Source of the DNA: an uncultured Clostridia bacterium
GTDB lineage: Bacteria; Bacillota; Peptococcia; Peptococcales; Peptococcaceae
NCBI GenBank assembly: GCA_944391625.1
Contig: CALXUG010000006.1
Location: 1-64,000 of the forward strand
Reading direction: 5' to 3'
Length of the DNA: 64,000 bases
Part shown: positions 60,970 to 64,000 of the stretch, piece after piece
Position numbering within the stretch: position 1 is the stretch's first letter
How the letters are laid out: each line of letters opens with the position of its first letter
Notes under the pieces: model-generated
Seen by the model: only the letters and a program-made list of their open reading frames with translations
Databases searched by the model: none
What the model was told of the DNA's origin: nothing
Program-made: the position numbers and the translations under genes

Positions 60970-63318
60970 TTATTTTGTCTTTTGCAAAATGCGAGCTGTC
61001 TTTTTTTGCACCAACCAAAAAATGGTGCGGAACAAAACATAATCCAGCGGTAAAAAACACAGTAAAAAGACAATCGCTGCCGGCTGCAGCATGGTAATGG
61101 CAAATAAACCAGGCAGGAGAGCAATTGCGCCCACAAATAAAATAACCAGTGATATATACATAATCAGACGGTTTCGATTAAAGGGATAACAAATGCGCTC
61201 TAACACCAAAAATCCTGTAAATCCTGTCAGAAGTACACATAAGGTACTGATTTCCTCAGCGGAAAAATGGAGCCATAAAGAACAGCATAAGATTAAAATC
61301 AAATTTGTAACAATGGTCAATCCGCCGGGAAGGGCTTTGCTTAAAATATTCAGCAAAAAACGACCATGGATGCGCTCTTTATTGGGCTCTAGGGCCAACA
61401 GAAAAGATGGAATACCAATGGTGACGCAGCTGATTAAAGTGAGCTGTATTGGAATAAACGGATAGGGCAGCTGTACAAACAAAAAGATTAAAGCAAACAG
61501 TGTCGCATAAATGGTCTTTACCAAAAATAGAGAGGCAGACCGCTGAATATTGTTAATAGAACGACGGCCTTCTCCTAAAATCTGCGGCAATGAGTCAAAA
61601 TTGGAATCCAACAATACCAGCTGAGAAACATTGCGGGCAGCGTCGGTACCAGCAGCCATAGCAATACTGCAATCGGACTGCTTTAATGCCAGCACATCGT
61701 TTACACCATCGCCGGTCATGGCTACAGTATGTCCGTTTTGCTGCAACGCCTGTACCAGCTTCTTTTTCTGCACTGGCGTTACCCGTCCAAATACGGTATA
61801 TTGCTGTGAAGCTTGCTCCAATTGTTCGTCCGATTGAATGGTAGTCATGTCCACAAAATTTTGCCAGTTTGGCACACCAGCCTCGCGGGCGATGCCCGAT
61901 ACGGTTTGTGCGCTGTCGCCGGAAATTACTTTAATATCAACATCCTGCTGTGAAAAATATTCCAAGGTCTGCCGAGCCGCGGTGCGCAGCTGATCTTGCA
62001 AGAGCAAAAAGCCCACCAGTGTCAGTTTTGGCGGCAGCTGACCCGGACGAACTGTTTCATCAGTCCATGCCAGCAGCAATACCCGGTTTTCCTGCGCCAG
62101 TTCTGACAATCGTTGTTGGAATGCAGCATCGCCGTCAGGATAAACAAATTCAGAAGCGCCTAAAATATAGGTACCAACTTCTCCAAAGGATACCGCAGAC
62201 CACTTGTGCTGGCTGGAAAATGGAAATACTTCTGTTGTTTGCCAGTGCAGTTGCGGCGGATAAGTTTGGCGCAAAGCGCAGAATGTTGCATTATTATCTT
62301 CCAGCGCTGCGGTAAAATTCTGCATAATTTGTTCTACTCCGTAAGGGTGATTGGCTAAAGGTACAAAACCAGTTACCAGCAAGTTGCCCTGCGTTAGTGT
62401 ACCGGTTTTATCCAGACAGAGTGTATCTACTCTGGCCAGTGATTCAATGCAGTATAAGTCCTGCACCATAACCTGCCGCTGTGCCAGACGCACCACACTG
62501 ACAGCCAGTACGGTACTGGTTAAAAGCACCAGTCCCTCTGGTATCATTCCAATAAGAGCAGCTACCGTTTGCACCACTGCTTCGGCGTGGGTAGTACCTT
62601 CCAGTTTCATCTGATTATGGAACAGGATAAAACCAACAGGAATGATAATCAGAGAAATGGTGCCGATAATTTTATTTAAGGTGGTCATAATTTCGGACTT
62701 GGTCTTTTTGTAATATTTGGCTTCTTTTGAAATAGAAGATACATAAGTGTCTTCTCCGATTTTATCCGCTCTGGCGCGGCAGGTTCCGCTGAGAATAACG
62801 CTGCCAGATAAAATGGTATCGCCAACCTTCTTGTAAACGGCATCCGCTTCGCCTGTCAAAAAGGATTCATCTACCTCGCAGCGTCCTTCCAAAACCAGAC
62901 AATCCACCGGCGCCTGGTTGCCCTGCTGCAAGAGCAGCACATCATCCAGCACGATTTTCTGCAGTTCAACTTCTTGCAGTTGTCCGTTCCGTATCACAGT
63001 TGTTTTGGCGGCGTGCAGCAGAGATAATTTATCAATGGCCCGCTTGGCACGAACTTCCTGAATGATGCCAATCAGCAGATTACTGATGACAACCCCCATA
63101 AACAACATATTTTTATACGAACCGACGGATAGCACAGCAATAGCCAGAATTGCGTTGATCAGGTTAAAAAGAGTACAAATATTTTCCCGCACAATGGTCG
63201 CAATGGATTTACTGGGCACCGTTGTATCAAAATTAAAGAGCTTCTCTTGCTCCCTGGTATGTAATTGTTCTGTTGTAAGACCTACTTGCGGGTCTGGAGT
63301 ATAACGCAACAATATCAC
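60970..63318 (-). CDS. P-type cation-transporting ATPase
   Basis: A 782-residue membrane pump. The actuator domain has ESFLTGEAD, the phosphorylation site DKTGTLTQG is near residue 315, and the hinge is MTGDGVNDVLALK. Eight to ten membrane segments are visible, including the ion-site helix GMIPEGLVLL. The PEGL motif and layout suggest a P2-like Ca2+ or cation pump, near the Exp7/CaxP group of Firmicutes. No N-terminal metal-binding domain or CPC motif is present, which argues against a copper or cadmium pump. It is monocistronic, and its exact ion is unknown. Confidence 0.9.
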   Translation of the reverse strand: MILLRYTPDPQVGLTTEQLHTREQEKLFNFDTTVPSKSIATIVRENICTLFNLINAILAIAVLSVGSYKNMLFMGVVISNLLIGIIQEVRAKRAIDKLSLLHAAKTTVIRNGQLQEVELQKIVLDDVLLLQQGNQAPVDCLVLEGRCEVDESFLTGEADAVYKKVGDTILSGSVILSGTCRARADKIGEDTYVSSISKEAKYYKKTKSEIMTTLNKIIGTISLIIIPVGFILFHNQMKLEGTTHAEAVVQTVAALIGMIPEGLVLLTSTVLAVSVVRLAQRQVMVQDLYCIESLARVDTLCLDKTGTLTQGNLLVTGFVPLANHPYGVEQIMQNFTAALEDNNATFCALRQTYPPQLHWQTTEVFPFSSQHKWSAVSFGEVGTYILGASEFVYPDGDAAFQQRLSELAQENRVLLLAWTDETVRPGQLPPKLTLVGFLLLQDQLRTAARQTLEYFSQQDVDIKVISGDSAQTVSGIAREAGVPNWQNFVDMTTIQSDEQLEQASQQYTVFGRVTPVQKKKLVQALQQNGHTVAMTGDGVNDVLALKQSDCSIAMAAGTDAARNVSQLVLLDSNFDSLPQILGEGRRSINNIQRSASLFLVKTIYATLFALIFLFVQLPYPFIPIQLTLISCVTIGIPSFLLALEPNKERIHGRFLLNILSKALPGGLTIVTNLILILCCSLWLHFSAEEISTLCVLLTGFTGFLVLERICYPFNRNRLIMYISLVILFVGAIALLPGLFAITMLQPAAIVFLLCFLPLDYVLFRTIFWLVQKKTARILQKTK

Positions 63319-63470
63319 GCTTCTTTCCTTATGATATGATAATCTTATGTAAGTCGGTTTGTGTTTTTACGAAAATAAAAATTTCATAAAAATTTCAACA
63401 GACTGCCTGCTACTAGCTTTCGGGACGAAAAAGAAAATATCCTGCTTATTTTGGCAGAAAAATAATTTTC

Positions 63471-63499
63471 TTGTCAGTCAGGAACAACTGTGTTAAAAT
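63471..63499 (+). promoter_or_regulatory. Promoter of the last gene
   Basis: TTGTCA (63471-63476), a 17-bp spacer and TAAAAT (63494-63499), 25 bp before the ATG at 63525. Because the -35 coincides with the earliest in-frame TTG codon, the protein must start further down. Confidence 0.75.
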
Positions 63500-63524
63500 C
63501 ACAGAAGTAATTGCGAAGGAGCGG

Positions 63525-63950
63525 ATGGCATTGGAAGACGTTTTGCGCAAAGAGACGATTATAGAAGCCTTTGAGCAGGAGAAATTAAACGTAGAAATTA
63601 CCGAAAATAAAAAGGGGCAGGTTGTTGTATCCCGTATGTGCGAACTGCGTAAAAATCAGGTATTTGCAGAGGACATTCCCTGGAATGCACACATAGAGCA
63701 AAAACTGAAAGATACTGTACAGTTATTGGTGAAACCACAGCTGCGCAAAATGATTGTGCAGGAACAGCTGCAGGGTAAGGCAATCAAACCGATTTTGACC
63801 TTGGCGGGCCCATTGCCTAAACGCAATTCTTTTACCTTTGATTTGGTATTTTTATTTCGGTTGGAACAATGCAACCAGCAGGTATTACAGGACACATTGC
63901 ATTTGATTCGTAAAATTGAAACCTATCTGGAGGCTGTTCGTCCGGCCTAA
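63525..63950 (+). CDS. Hypothetical protein, about 141 residues
   Basis: A soluble protein beginning MALEDVLRKETIIEAFEQEK with mixed helices and strands (VEITENKKGQVVVSRM, PILTLAGPLPKRNSFTFDLVFLFRL). No motif was recognised. AAGGAG lies 3 bp before ATG 63525 and 9 bp before an in-frame TTG at 63531, so either codon may be the real start. It is divergent from the ATPase gene. The last 50 bp of the window show nothing. Confidence 0.65.
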   Translation: MALEDVLRKETIIEAFEQEKLNVEITENKKGQVVVSRMCELRKNQVFAEDIPWNAHIEQKLKDTVQLLVKPQLRKMIVQEQLQGKAIKPILTLAGPLPKRNSFTFDLVFLFRLEQCNQQVLQDTLHLIRKIETYLEAVRPA

Positions 63951-64000
63951 CCGCAGCAATTGCGACACTTTGTTGTTTCTGTTGACAGCAAAAACAGAGC

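Noticed and set aside
1-64000. CRISPR array, tRNA, rRNA or insertion sequence
   Set aside because: No regularly spaced repeats, cloverleaf-like genes, rRNA segments or transposase-like proteins with terminal repeats were seen.

Overview
This window is chromosomal DNA from a low-to-mid GC Firmicute. A strict anaerobe of the class Negativicutes is my best guess. The evidence is a glutamate-route tetrapyrrole operon (hemA-hemC-cobA/hemD-hemB-hemL) with a siroheme-type dehydrogenase, oxygen-independent HemZ, glycyl-radical choline cleavage, a Firmicutes-type parS site, a LanFEG-type ABC transporter, and a secreted enzyme carrying copper-amine-oxidase-like stalk domains. The assignment is inference from gene content, not from a marker gene. 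No rRNA, tRNA, CRISPR array or insertion sequence was seen. Most genes lie on the + strand.

Layout. 1-9 kb: end of an unknown gene, a long palindrome, then an operon of a three-part RecJ-HIRAN-helicase fusion, Rel (ppGpp), Dtd, a metallo-beta-lactamase-fold hydrolase and HemZ. 9-11.4 kb (minus): a two-component pair. 11.7-20.3 kb: a two-gene prenyl diphosphate synthase followed by the tetrapyrrole operon, with a strongly palindromic stretch before hemB. 20.4-28 kb: miaB with a Cys-tailed YlbF-family gene, rarA-mnmA, a LUD-domain gene with an unusual radical-SAM/PDZ protein, then an exact parS. 28-34 kb: a DUF7000-like gene, a flavodoxin-like gene, and a two-component system with an ABC exporter of the lantibiotic/bacitracin immunity type. 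34-37.3 kb: housekeeping and hypothetical genes and a secreted glucosaminidase. 37.3-50.5 kb: xpt and a complete purine operon, purE-B-C-F-M-N-H-D-L. 50.7-53 kb: an AT-richer accessory patch with a broken ORF, an AbiE-type toxin-antitoxin pair and an hsdM remnant. 53-60.2 kb: a MerR-family regulator and a compact choline-cleaving bacterial microcompartment locus. 60.4-64 kb: a zinc-ribbon protein, a P-type cation ATPase (minus) and an unknown gene.

The most interesting part is the choline locus. CutC (choline trimethylamine-lyase) and its activase CutD are intact, with every expected active-site residue. Three shell proteins accompany them, but there is no BMC-P vertex protein, no alcohol dehydrogenase and no phosphotransacylase. 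The only aldehyde dehydrogenase has Ala where the catalytic Cys should be. A textbook MerR-type promoter (20-bp spacer holding ACCTTCC/GGAAGGT) sits between the MerR gene and the first shell gene, which gives a direct regulatory hypothesis. Other notable points are the RecJ fusion, the parS site, the 11-bp-phased direct repeats in front of the LanFEG genes, and the structured intergenic regions before hemB and between purM and purN.
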